In this document: positions 1 through 5,672 of the stretch, piece by piece
Layout: each line of letters opens with the position of its first letter
Position numbering within the stretch: position 1 is the stretch's first letter
Assembly: GCA_964546835.1 (NCBI GenBank)
Contig: CAZJKW010000118.1
Coordinates: 1-6,632, forward strand
DNA: 6,632 bases
Direction of reading: 5' to 3'
Source of the DNA: JAHCHL01 sp964546835
GTDB taxonomy: Bacteria > Armatimonadota > Fimbriimonadia > Fimbriimonadales > ATM1
The notes under the pieces: model-generated
The model's database searches: none
Told to the model about the DNA's origin: nothing
The model's input: the letters and a program-made list of their open reading frames with translations, nothing else
Position numbers and translations under genes: made by a program

Positions 1-350
1 GGGGGCGACCGGTTTCGACAGAGCTGGTCGGCTTACGGTAGCGAGCCGAGGTGCCGTTGGCCTCGTTAACAAACGGCAAAAAAAGTAACAGCGAATAACT
101 ACGCTTACGCTGCCTAATTAGAGCAGCCGTTCCCCTGAGCCAAGCCGGTCGGCTCAGCAAGGAGCGACGCCAAATCCGGATAGTTTGCGCTGCCACCGTC
201 TGAGGCGACGCCTGCGAAACCAAACAGACTGGTCCTGTTGCATTCCGCCTGACGATTAGCAACACGACGAGACTAAAAGACAGGATACGCTCGTAGAAGC
301 TGTGGGTGCACTAACTTTGGAAGGGGGTTCAATTCCCCCCGCCTCCACCA
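1..350 (+). ncRNA. ssrA: transfer-messenger RNA (tmRNA), one-piece
   Basis: tmRNA rescues ribosomes stalled on broken mRNAs: charged with alanine, it enters the A site, then supplies a short reading frame that tags the protein for proteolysis. The ends are diagnostic. The 5' strand GGGGGCG (1-7) pairs with CGCCTCC (340-346) as a 7-bp acceptor stem with a G3-U pair, the alanyl-tRNA synthetase identity element, followed by A and an encoded CCA (348-350). The T arm is a perfect 5-bp stem (323-327 with 335-339) around TTCAATT. The D-loop-like GGTTTCGACAG is at 11-21. A 7-bp hairpin at 135-157 (CTGAGCC/GGCTCAG) is probably part of a pseudoknot. The 350-nt length is typical. The gene starts at base 1, so its promoter is outside the window. 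Its last base touches the stop codon of the convergent gene at 351. Confidence 0.97.
91..117 (+). other. tmRNA tag-peptide reading frame (ANNYAYAA, stop TAA)
   Basis: Read from GCG at 91, this frame gives Ala-Asn-Asn-Tyr-Ala-Tyr-Ala-Ala and TAA at 115-117. The AA end is the usual protease recognition end, and the AN start matches many bacterial tags (E. coli ANDENYALAA). The upstream bases AAAGTAACA resemble the A-rich stretch that usually precedes a resume codon. The same frame is open from GCA at 76, which would give a 13-residue tag beginning AKKVT; I prefer the shorter one because the longer start does not look like known tags. Confidence 0.75.
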
Positions 351-854
351 TTATTTGATTCGAGCCGTATCAACCATGCGTTGAAGATAAACATCGTATT
401 CCTTTTCAACTTTTTTGCTGGGTATCTTCACGGATAATGCCAATGCATTGCCGCTTTCATCCTTAATCAAAACGTATTTGCGACTTGCAAAATTATCTCG
501 ATTAAAAACTTCAAAACTCATAGATTCATAGCCATTTTTTGTTCTTCCAAGCCTGAATGGAGTCGGCTTACCGGGCTCTTCACGCTGAATGAAATACAGG
601 CTGGTTTGATATAACTGCTCCCAACTCGCATTGGTTGGACCTGCAGTCATGGCGCCCAACTTGCCCGCTCCACGTCCCGGTGACAAATCTCTTGCTCCCC
701 ATGGCGTTTCACTCCCTACATTCCAGCCTTTCGGAATTTCAAACGAGTACTTAGCAGTGTCCAGCAGAACAAACTCCGTCTTTTCAACTTCAACAGAAGT
801 ATTGAGTGCGGCTCCGGATATAGCCGCACTCCAGATCATCAGTAGCCGAATCAT
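351..854 (-). CDS. exported protein of unknown function, possible PsbP/Mog1-like fold
   Basis: A 167-residue protein of no family I can name with certainty. Residues 1-17 are mostly hydrophobic after MIR and look like a signal peptide, so the product is probably exported. The rest is a compact mixed domain: a 'YSFEIPKGW' strand-turn near residues 36-44, a helix with 'SWEQLYQ' near 77-83, and a final helix with 'YDVYLQRMVDTARIK'. This order (F-x-I-P-x-GW early, a helix ending in 'M-x-x-T-x-x-I' late) resembles PsbP/Mog1-like domains, which is inference only. The start ATG at 854 overlaps the DUF378 stop by one base (TAATG), so the gene is almost surely translated by coupling from that gene and shares its promoter. 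The TAA stop at 351-353 lies directly against the tmRNA 3' CCA, so any mRNA extending past the stop would be antisense to tmRNA. Confidence 0.85.
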   Translation of the reverse strand: MIRLLMIWSAAISGAALNTSVEVEKTEFVLLDTAKYSFEIPKGWNVGSETPWGARDLSPGRGAGKLGAMTAGPTNASWEQLYQTSLYFIQREEPGKPTPFRLGRTKNGYESMSFEVFNRDNFASRKYVLIKDESGNALALSVKIPSKKVEKEYDVYLQRMVDTARIK

Positions 855-1060
855 TAGTTATTTGACCCCTGCTTCGGAGCAAACAACATTCCAAGTTGGA
901 CCACCGCCGACACGCCGACAAGCACATAGACAACCTTAGCCAAAGCACTGCCCGCGCCAAAGAGAGTCGCAACCAAGTCGAAGTTGGCCGCACCAACCAA
1001 TCCCCAGTTCAAACCGCCAACGATAATCAAAATCAAGGTCAAAGTGTTCAATGCTTTCAT
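854..1060 (-). CDS. DUF378 family small membrane protein
   Basis: A 68-residue protein with two membrane helices (about residues 6-24 and 40-60) and a short polar tail. It matches the DUF378 (YuzA-like) family: 'GGLNWGLVG' at residues 15-23, then 'FDLVATLFG' and 'KVVYVLVGVSAV'. The family has no established function. ATG at 1060 is preceded by AAAGGA (1068-1073 on the plus strand) about seven bases away, a good ribosome binding site. It is the first gene of a two-gene operon with the exported protein at 351-854. Its promoter lies inside the 11-bp repeat array shared with the divergent CarH-like regulator, so control by that regulator is likely. Confidence 0.93.
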   Translation of the reverse strand: MKALNTLTLILIIVGGLNWGLVGAANFDLVATLFGAGSALAKVVYVLVGVSAVVQLGMLFAPKQGSNN

Positions 1061-1084
1061 GTTTTCATCCTTTCGGCACTTGCG

Positions 1085-1139
1085 CCGTACAAGTACTGTA
1101 TCACTTCTGTCTATCTTTTGTCAAGTGTTTGTCTAAAAA
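1085..1139 (-). repeat. five phased 11-bp direct repeats, candidate CarH-type operator
   Basis: Read on the minus strand from 1139, five head-to-tail units of exactly 11 bp follow each other without gaps: TTTTTAGACAA, ACACTTGACAA, AAGATAGACAG, AAGTGATACAG, TACTTGTACGG. The first three keep the pattern T-n-n-A-C-A in the same register; the fourth keeps only ACA, the fifth keeps T and AC. From memory, the Thermus thermophilus CarH tetramer binds three tandem 11-bp repeats with a T-n-n-A-C-A pattern overlapping a -35 box. That is what is seen here: the second unit contains TTGACA, the -35 box of the DUF378 promoter. The first unit covers the likely -35 zone of the regulator's own promoter. Confidence 0.72.
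1095..1124 (-). promoter_or_regulatory. promoter of the DUF378 operon
   Basis: On the minus strand a perfect -35 box TTGACA (1124-1119) is followed after 18 bp by TACAGT (1100-1095), matching TATAAT at four of six positions. Transcription would start near 1088, leaving a leader of about 28 bases with the AAAGGA site before ATG at 1060. The -35 box lies wholly inside one 11-bp repeat and the -10 box spans the next degraded repeats, so a bound tetramer would block polymerase. Confidence 0.65.
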
Positions 1140-1162
1140 TTTTCGCGCTTTTACTGTATAAT
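1134..1162 (+). promoter_or_regulatory. promoter of the CarH-like gene, probably leaderless
   Basis: A perfect TATAAT at 1157-1162 ends six bases before the ATG at 1169. Transcription would therefore start at or next to the first base of the start codon, giving a leaderless mRNA; no Shine-Dalgarno sequence is seen before the ATG. The -35 is poor: TAAAAA (1134-1139) at 17-bp spacing, or TTGTCT (1129-1134) at an unfavourable 22 bp. Both lie in or beside the outermost 11-bp repeat, consistent with autoregulation. Confidence 0.6.
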
Positions 1163-1168
1163 CCGGTT

Positions 1169-2071
1169 ATGCCTGCCCAATTCACGATAGGAACTGTCTC
1201 AAAGTTGACCGGGTTGTCTACACACACCATTAGGGCATGGGAAAAAAGGCACCAAGTTCTTGAGCCAAACCGTACTGACTCGAACCGAAGGCTCTACAAG
1301 GATTCAGACGTTAACCGACTAAAGTTGCTGAAAACCTTGACAGAATCTGGACACATGATTGGACAACTGGCTCTTTTGTCCGATATCCAATTGCAACAAC
1401 TTGTCAGCCCAATTTCAATCCTAAGCAAGGAAGGCCCCTTTCCGTCCATAGACTTGACACAGGAGAACTGCTGGAAACACATTTCAAACCTCGACTACAA
1501 GTCACTGGAATTGGAGTTAACTCACGCCGGTATTAAGTTTGGAATTGATGAGTTAATAGCAAACCTAATATCACCGCTACTTAAAAGAATTGGGGAGGGT
1601 TGGTCAAATGGTTTGGTCACCATCTCCCAAGAGCATCTTGCCTCTGCTGCCATTAGTTCTTTTCTAAATCGCATTAGAAATTCAATTGTAGTTGACCAAA
1701 ATGCTCCAAGAATTTTGATCGCAACAACAAAAAATCAACATCACGAAATCGGAGCGCAAATGGCAGCCATCGTCGCTGCATATATGGGTTGGAACGTACT
1801 CTATTTGGGGCCCAACTTGCCCGCTGACGAAATTGCAAATTCAGCTACTAGAGCAAATGTAAAAGCGATTGGTTTAAGTTTTGTGTTTCCAAAATTTGAC
1901 AATGAAGCTATTCAAGAACTCCTGACTATACATAAGCTTACAAATGCAAAAATTCCAATTATCACTGGTGGTAATGCAACCCTAAAAATTGATGACTTGT
2001 CGCAAACTCAAAATACCTACGTTTGTCACAGTTTGGAGGAACTAAAATCACTTCTTGGCAAGTTTGTGTAA
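1169..2071 (+). CDS. MerR-family B12-dependent photoreceptor regulator, CarH/LitR type
   Basis: A 300-residue regulator. Residues 5-75 form a MerR winged helix-turn-helix ('FTIGTVSKLTGLSTHTIRAW', then 'RLYKDSDVNRL'). Residues 95-170 are the helical B12 cap domain with the Wx9EH motif intact (W145, E155, H156), which in CarH contacts the adenosyl group. Residues 178-300 are the Rossmann B12-binding domain: lower-ligand motif QxHxxG (Q190, H192, G195), 'YLGPNLPADEI' at 212-222 and 'ITGG' at 265-268. In characterised CarH proteins, adenosylcobalamin binding in the dark makes a tetramer that binds the operator; light breaks the Co-C bond and releases DNA. Two positions differ: the residue after W145 is Ser, where Thermus CarH has the His that ligates cobalt after light (from memory), and the usual acidic residue of ExHxxG is Gln190. 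ATG at 1169 is chosen because MerR homology begins right there and TATAAT lies just upstream, although the frame is open further back. Confidence 0.9.
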   Translation: MPAQFTIGTVSKLTGLSTHTIRAWEKRHQVLEPNRTDSNRRLYKDSDVNRLKLLKTLTESGHMIGQLALLSDIQLQQLVSPISILSKEGPFPSIDLTQENCWKHISNLDYKSLELELTHAGIKFGIDELIANLISPLLKRIGEGWSNGLVTISQEHLASAAISSFLNRIRNSIVVDQNAPRILIATTKNQHHEIGAQMAAIVAAYMGWNVLYLGPNLPADEIANSATRANVKAIGLSFVFPKFDNEAIQELLTIHKLTNAKIPIITGGNATLKIDDLSQTQNTYVCHSLEELKSLLGKFV

Positions 2072-2234
2072 CCCCTTTATGCGCCCCGCTTGGCTTAGGC
2101 AATTCAATGTCCGATTGAGCGTGTTTACATTTCAAATCTCTCGTAAACAATCTTCAAGTGTTGGCAAACGCTAAAAAGATTTAAACTTTGCTGTTCCGCT
2201 GTTGCACTTTAATCGATTCCATTCCGCAGAATTG
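2072..2234. other. convergent intergenic spacer with a weak hairpin
   Basis: The spacer separates the ends of the CarH-like gene and the 93-residue minus-strand gene. The only structure I see is a 7-bp inverted repeat TGTTTAC (2122-2128) and GTAAACA (2143-2149) around a 14-base loop. It is AT-rich and has no T-run on either side, so it is not a convincing intrinsic terminator. No gene is supported here. Confidence 0.4.
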
Positions 2235-2516
2235 TCAGGTGTCATATGAAAAGCGATTGTAATTTCCATTTTTTCGTTGCAAAATGGTGAACTCCTTTGG
2301 ACCACTCCTAAACACAAATAGCACTTCTTCCTCATCACTGTTGGCTTTTGATAATGCGTACTCGAAAACTTCATTTTCAAAATCTGCATCTTCCGAAATG
2401 TCTTCAAGCGCAACAATCTGACCTTGTTCCGGCAGGCAAATCGTTGGAATGAATTCTTCGATTCCGTTTTCGGAAATGATTTTTTTTGTTATCTCGGCAA
2501 ATCTTTCAATATTCAA
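2235..2516 (-). CDS. hypothetical small acidic protein
   Basis: A 93-residue protein that I do not recognise. It has no signal peptide or membrane segment. It begins with a helix ('NIERFAEITKKIISENG'), has a strongly acidic middle (runs such as 'EDISEDADFENE' and 'NSDEEE') and ends in an apparent strand pair ('VLFVFRSGPKEFTILQRKNG'). No ATG is available: the frame opens after a TAG, and TTG at 2516 is the best start, without a clear ribosome binding site. It lies 24 bases behind the stop of the serine hydrolase on the same strand, so it is probably cotranscribed with it. Its composition and coherent secondary structure make it look like a real gene, but the start and function are uncertain. 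Confidence 0.65.
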   Translation of the reverse strand: MNIERFAEITKKIISENGIEEFIPTICLPEQGQIVALEDISEDADFENEVFEYALSKANSDEEEVLFVFRSGPKEFTILQRKNGNYNRFSYDT

Positions 2517-2540
2517 TAGTTGAATTTTACTCAGAATTGC

Positions 2541-3956
2541 CTAACCCGTTTTCGGCGGTCCATCCGGCCTAAGCGATACCATGGCTACTCTGTTGTTCTT
2601 ACTCCACAAAATCTTCGCAAAATAGTTTCGGGATTTGGTTTCCACGAAGTAATTCAACAATTTGTCACTTCCAACGACCAATTCGCCGGCAAATTTCAAA
2701 TTTTCAAGCCCGCGCAATGGAGCCAAACCGCTTTGCCCCATGGTAGCTCTGCGCGTTTTCATCAATGCTGTAACTTCCGGTTCCAAAAGTCCTTCGTCCG
2801 CTTTGGCTTCCCCAAGAGCAATAAGTGCGCTCCTGATTTTTTCGGTTCGGTCCGGTGAAACATCCTTTACCGTTTGCGGAAGTATCGGTTTCAAATTGGG
2901 TTCAATCAATTCAGCAATCTGTTTTGCCATCGGTTCTCCGCCAAACGCATATACATTTCCAACAACAATGACCGATATGCCCGCTTTCGGATAACACGCA
3001 AACCCCGCGCTGTATCCCGATGAGTTCCCTCCATGTCCATAATAAGGTTCATCGCCGGGTAACGGCAAATTAAATCCCATGCCATAAGGTCGCCAGCGGC
3101 CAGAACTTAACTCCGCCTTAGTGAATAGCAATTCATAAGAAGATGGTTTCAACAACTTTTTCTCTCTCAATGCGCTTTCCCATTTCAACATGTCTTCGAC
3201 ATTCGATAAAATCGTACCGTCAGAATTGATGCTTGCTGTCGAAGGCAAAGCGCGATAAAGTGCGTTTGAAACATTTAGATAACCTGCTGCCCGCCGAATC
3301 ACAATTCGATTTGGGTCACTAAAAGTAGTTTTTGACATTCCAATTTTATCAAAAATTCTCTCTCTAACAAACTCCATATAGTTTTTGCCGGACGCTTTTT
3401 CAATAATCCAACCTAACAAAGCGTAATTGGTGTTACTGTATGCCCATGCAATTCCCGGTTCAAAATCCAATGGCAATTTTCCCATCGTTTCCATAAATTG
3501 ACTCCGGCTAAAAACATCGGTTAACCCAAGTCCGGTTTCCAGCGCGTAATCGCGCAATCCGGAAGTTTGATACAACAAATTTTTGACTTTAATTTTTTCC
3601 CAAGACTTCGACCCATCATTAAGGTGTTTCAAAATGGAATCATCCAAAGAAATCTTCGATTCTTCCACCAGCATCATCGTTGCAACGGCAGTAAACTGTT
3701 TCGTAATTGAGCCGATTTCGTACAAGTCTCCTTTTTTTGCCGGTACGTCTAATTCAACGTTTGCCTTTCCATAAACCTCATGCTTAATCACTTTTCCATT
3801 TTTGATAATTCCGACCTCGATTGCAGGAGACTTTGTACGCGCCATTTCTGACACAATAAAATCATCAATAGAATCGGCACATGCCGCACACACCAACAAC
3901 AAACTCGGAAGCCATACGAATTTTTTCACTAAGACCGAATACCAAATCTCTTGCAA
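2541..3956 (-). CDS. exported serine hydrolase, class C beta-lactamase / penicillin-binding-protein-like
   Basis: A 471-residue protein (from TTG) of the beta-lactamase/transpeptidase-like family (PF00144). All three active-site elements are present: SxxK as S83-I-T-K86, YxN as Y173-S-N175, and the KTG-equivalent HGG at 308-310; 'LLYQTSGL' at 127-134 is another family hallmark. A signal peptide covers about residues 10-27 (KKF, then a Leu/Val-rich core ending 'VCAACAD'). The C26 context is close to a lipobox but imperfect, so a periplasmic enzyme or lipoprotein is possible. Residues 360-471 are a C-terminal extension common in this family. The substrate is unknown: esterase, D-Ala-D-Ala peptidase and lactamase activities all occur. 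The start is unsettled: TTG at 3956 has a GGA six bases upstream; GTG at 3929 gives a neater signal peptide (VKKFVWL) but no ribosome binding site. Confidence 0.9.
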   Translation of the reverse strand: MQEIWYSVLVKKFVWLPSLLLVCAACADSIDDFIVSEMARTKSPAIEVGIIKNGKVIKHEVYGKANVELDVPAKKGDLYEIGSITKQFTAVATMMLVEESKISLDDSILKHLNDGSKSWEKIKVKNLLYQTSGLRDYALETGLGLTDVFSRSQFMETMGKLPLDFEPGIAWAYSNTNYALLGWIIEKASGKNYMEFVRERIFDKIGMSKTTFSDPNRIVIRRAAGYLNVSNALYRALPSTASINSDGTILSNVEDMLKWESALREKKLLKPSSYELLFTKAELSSGRWRPYGMGFNLPLPGDEPYYGHGGNSSGYSAGFACYPKAGISVIVVGNVYAFGGEPMAKQIAELIEPNLKPILPQTVKDVSPDRTEKIRSALIALGEAKADEGLLEPEVTALMKTRRATMGQSGLAPLRGLENLKFAGELVVGSDKLLNYFVETKSRNYFAKILWSKNNRVAMVSLRPDGPPKTG

Positions 3957-4088
3957 ATGAGTTCCGCAGGGGTTGAACGATTTGAGTACTGAAGAATCGA
4001 TCGGCGCGTTTACCAGACATCAATTGTTGTCGTCCGCCACCAAAAGAGGTACTCTTAGTTCAGATACTTGGCTGTATCTTGAGGAAAC
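3957..4088. promoter_or_regulatory. divergent promoter region of the serine hydrolase and phosphoesterase genes
   Basis: For the rightward gene, a plausible promoter is TTGTCG (4027-4032), 17 bp, TACTCT (4050-4055), with GAGGA (4081-4085) as a ribosome binding site three bases before the ATG at 4089. For the leftward gene I see only a weak pair on the minus strand (TTGATG, 17 bp, TCGATT). No repeats like those of the CarH-type operator were found here. Confidence 0.4.
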
Positions 4089-5081
4089 ATGAAGCTGGCT
4101 GTTAAGATTGCGGTCTTTCTATGTAGCGTTCTTCTCCTTCAAGGACCTACATTGGCAAAATTGCCTTTGCCTGATCACAGCGTTATTGTCATCGAAGAAA
4201 ACCACTCTTATAGCCAAATAATCGGTAATTCGAACGCGCCCTTCATTAACGGACTTGTATCTCAAGGTGCGTTGCTCACCAATTCATTTGGAATCACACA
4301 TCCAAGCCAACCGAATTATATTGCACTTTTTTCAGGCTCGACGCAGGGAGTTTCGTCAAATACAACTCCTTCAAATCTTCCATTTACAACACCGAATCTT
4401 GGTGCACAACTTATCGCAAGAGGCCGATCTTTTGCGGGTTATTCTGAAGCAATGCCAAGCGTTGGATTTACTGGAGACAACGCCGGTGGTTCGAGTGGCT
4501 ATTATAGAAAACACAATCCTTGGGTTAACTGGCAACAAATCGGCAATCCTCCCCATCCGACAAACACTCTTCCATCATCAACAAATCTTCCATATACAAT
4601 GTTTCCTACCGATTTTAGTCTTTTGCCAAATGTTTCTTTTGTAATACCAACACAACTTAATGATATGCACGACGGAACTATTGCTCAAGGAGATACGTGG
4701 CTCAACAACAACCTAAATGCGTATATTCAGTGGTGTAAAACGCATAATAGTTTGTTCATTCTCACTTTCGACGAAGACGACGGCTCATCAAACAACCATG
4801 TAGCCACGATTCTTGTTGGTGAGTCGATCTTGCCAAACGTGAAGTCATCCCAGTTAGTTAACCATTACAATATCCTGGCGACACTGCTAGATCTAAATCG
4901 TACTCCAAGAATTGCTAACTCAGTCGGTGTGCAATCGCTTTCAGGGATTTATGCACCGGGACCAACCGGCTCAACCTTAGCAGGCACGACTGTATCCGGG
5001 ATGGCTGTACCGGAAATACCAAATTACGCCATTCTTTTGGTCGGCCTGATTCTTGTCCAATTTCGATCCCGCCGAACATGA
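4089..5081 (+). CDS. exported phosphoesterase (PF04185-like, acid phosphatase/phospholipase C superfamily) with PEP-CTERM-like tail
   Basis: A 330-residue secreted enzyme. A signal peptide covers residues 1-23 (MKLAVK, hydrophobic core, TLA cut site). The catalytic domain shows the hallmarks of the family: 'EENHSY' at 36-41, 'HPSQPNY' at 71-77, 'KHNPW' at 141-145, 'NDMHDG' at 191-196, 'FDEDDG' at 227-232 and H237. These acidic, His and Asn residues are the expected metal and phosphate ligands of an alkaline-phosphatase-like fold. Known relatives include secreted acid phosphatases; the substrate here is not known. The C-terminus has a linker rich in Gly, Ser and Thr, then VPEIP (307-311), a hydrophobic stretch (314-323) and RSRR (326-329). 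That is the order of a PEP-CTERM sorting signal processed by an exosortase, though the Pro-Glu-Ile-Pro core differs slightly from the usual PEP. It is preceded by GAGGA at 4081-4085 and stands alone on its strand. Confidence 0.88.
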   Translation: MKLAVKIAVFLCSVLLLQGPTLAKLPLPDHSVIVIEENHSYSQIIGNSNAPFINGLVSQGALLTNSFGITHPSQPNYIALFSGSTQGVSSNTTPSNLPFTTPNLGAQLIARGRSFAGYSEAMPSVGFTGDNAGGSSGYYRKHNPWVNWQQIGNPPHPTNTLPSSTNLPYTMFPTDFSLLPNVSFVIPTQLNDMHDGTIAQGDTWLNNNLNAYIQWCKTHNSLFILTFDEDDGSSNNHVATILVGESILPNVKSSQLVNHYNILATLLDLNRTPRIANSVGVQSLSGIYAPGPTGSTLAGTTVSGMAVPEIPNYAILLVGLILVQFRSRRT

Positions 5082-5137
5082 TATTCTGTGCGAATACTTT
5101 CCGCAAAAAATGATCAAAAATAACTCAAATCATCTTC

Positions 5138-5184
5138 TTGGCAACAGAGCAATTTCAAAAAGTTTGCAGTGCTGTTTTTGCCAA
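5138..5184 (+). other. interrupted hairpin in the leader region before the OmdA-like gene
   Basis: TTGGCA plus ACAG (5138-5147) can pair with CTGT and TGCCAA (5172-5175 and 5179-5184), giving ten base pairs with a three-T bulge and a 24-base loop. No T-run follows, so it is not a standard terminator for the phosphoesterase gene. It may be a leader structure or chance. The rest of 5082-5219 shows nothing else except the ribosome binding site at 5205-5209. Confidence 0.25.
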
Positions 5185-5219
5185 AATGATGTGATTAATG
5201 TCTTAGGAGTGTTTTCAAT

Positions 5220-5657
5220 ATGAAACAAAAAGCCGATAGCACAAGCAAGGGCAAAAAATCATCAGAACTCAGCATTCCGATGGATCTAAAAGAAGCGCTA
5301 AACAGTTCAAAAGAATCTGATGCTGCTTGGAACAATCTCACCCCGATTTCTCAAAGAGACTTCGTAAGTTGGATAAACGAGGCAAAGCAAGAAGAAACCA
5401 GAAATCGCCGAATCCAAAGGTGTATAGAAAATTTAGCAAAAGGGAAAAAGCGCCCATGTTGCTATGCGGTCGTACCAATGGACTTCTATAAAGCAATGGG
5501 TGCAATCCCAAAAGCGAAATCTAATTGGAGCAAATTAACTGCTAACCAAAAACGAGATTTTTCCGATTGGATTGAAGCGTCAGATAACAAAGAAATAAGA
5601 AAACAACGGATTAAAGAGGCGTGTACTGCAATAACTTCCGGGAAACTATCGCCATAA
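5220..5657 (+). CDS. tandem YdeI/OmpD-associated (OmdA-like) domain protein
   Basis: A 145-residue basic cytoplasmic protein built from two copies of the small YdeI/OmpD-associated domain (PF13376-like). The family signature, W-x-x-L-T followed by R-D-F-x-x-W-I and then E-x-R-x-x-R-I with a late G-K, occurs at residues 37-75 and again at 103-142. The copies align without a gap at a period of 66 residues: P20/P86, W37/W103, RDF 46/112, P79/P145. Single-domain relatives have been linked to polymyxin or bacteriocin tolerance, but the biochemical role is unclear and I do not extend it to this protein. The first ~17 residues are a Lys/Ser-rich leader. AGGAG at 5205-5209 lies ten bases before the ATG. 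The stop is 15 bases from the stop of the convergent gene at 5673. Confidence 0.85.
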   Translation: MKQKADSTSKGKKSSELSIPMDLKEALNSSKESDAAWNNLTPISQRDFVSWINEAKQEETRNRRIQRCIENLAKGKKRPCCYAVVPMDFYKAMGAIPKAKSNWSKLTANQKRDFSDWIEASDNKEIRKQRIKEACTAITSGKLSP

Positions 5658-5672
5658 TCCAATACAACTTTC

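Larger units (their letters stand above)
1061..1168. promoter_or_regulatory. divergent control region between DUF378 operon and CarH-like gene
   Basis: This 108-bp region serves two genes pointing away from each other. It contains the DUF378 ribosome binding site and promoter (leftward), the regulator's promoter (rightward) and a phased array of 11-bp repeats covering most of the space between them. The layout is that of a repressor that controls both its neighbour and itself. The individual parts are listed separately. Confidence 0.8.

Noticed and set aside
1..350. tmRNA 3' end as an attachment site with an integrated element
   Set aside because: tmRNA genes are common integration targets, but no integrase gene and no second copy of the tmRNA 3' end were seen in the window.
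1085..1139. The short repeats as a CRISPR array
   Set aside because: Units are 11 bp, contiguous and without spacers, in a promoter region next to a MerR-type regulator. This is an operator pattern.
896..1168. Upstream extension of the CarH-like frame by 91 codons
   Set aside because: The extension runs through the DUF378 gene, the repeat array and the -10 box, and its translation is not protein-like. MerR homology begins right at the ATG at 1169.
2122..2149. Inverted repeat TGTTTAC/GTAAACA as a bidirectional terminator
   Set aside because: The stem is AT-rich, the loop is 14 bases, and no T-run follows on either strand.
2520..2994. Rightward open frames inside the serine hydrolase
   Set aside because: They are shadows of the strongly supported minus-strand hydrolase, which carries all three catalytic motifs.
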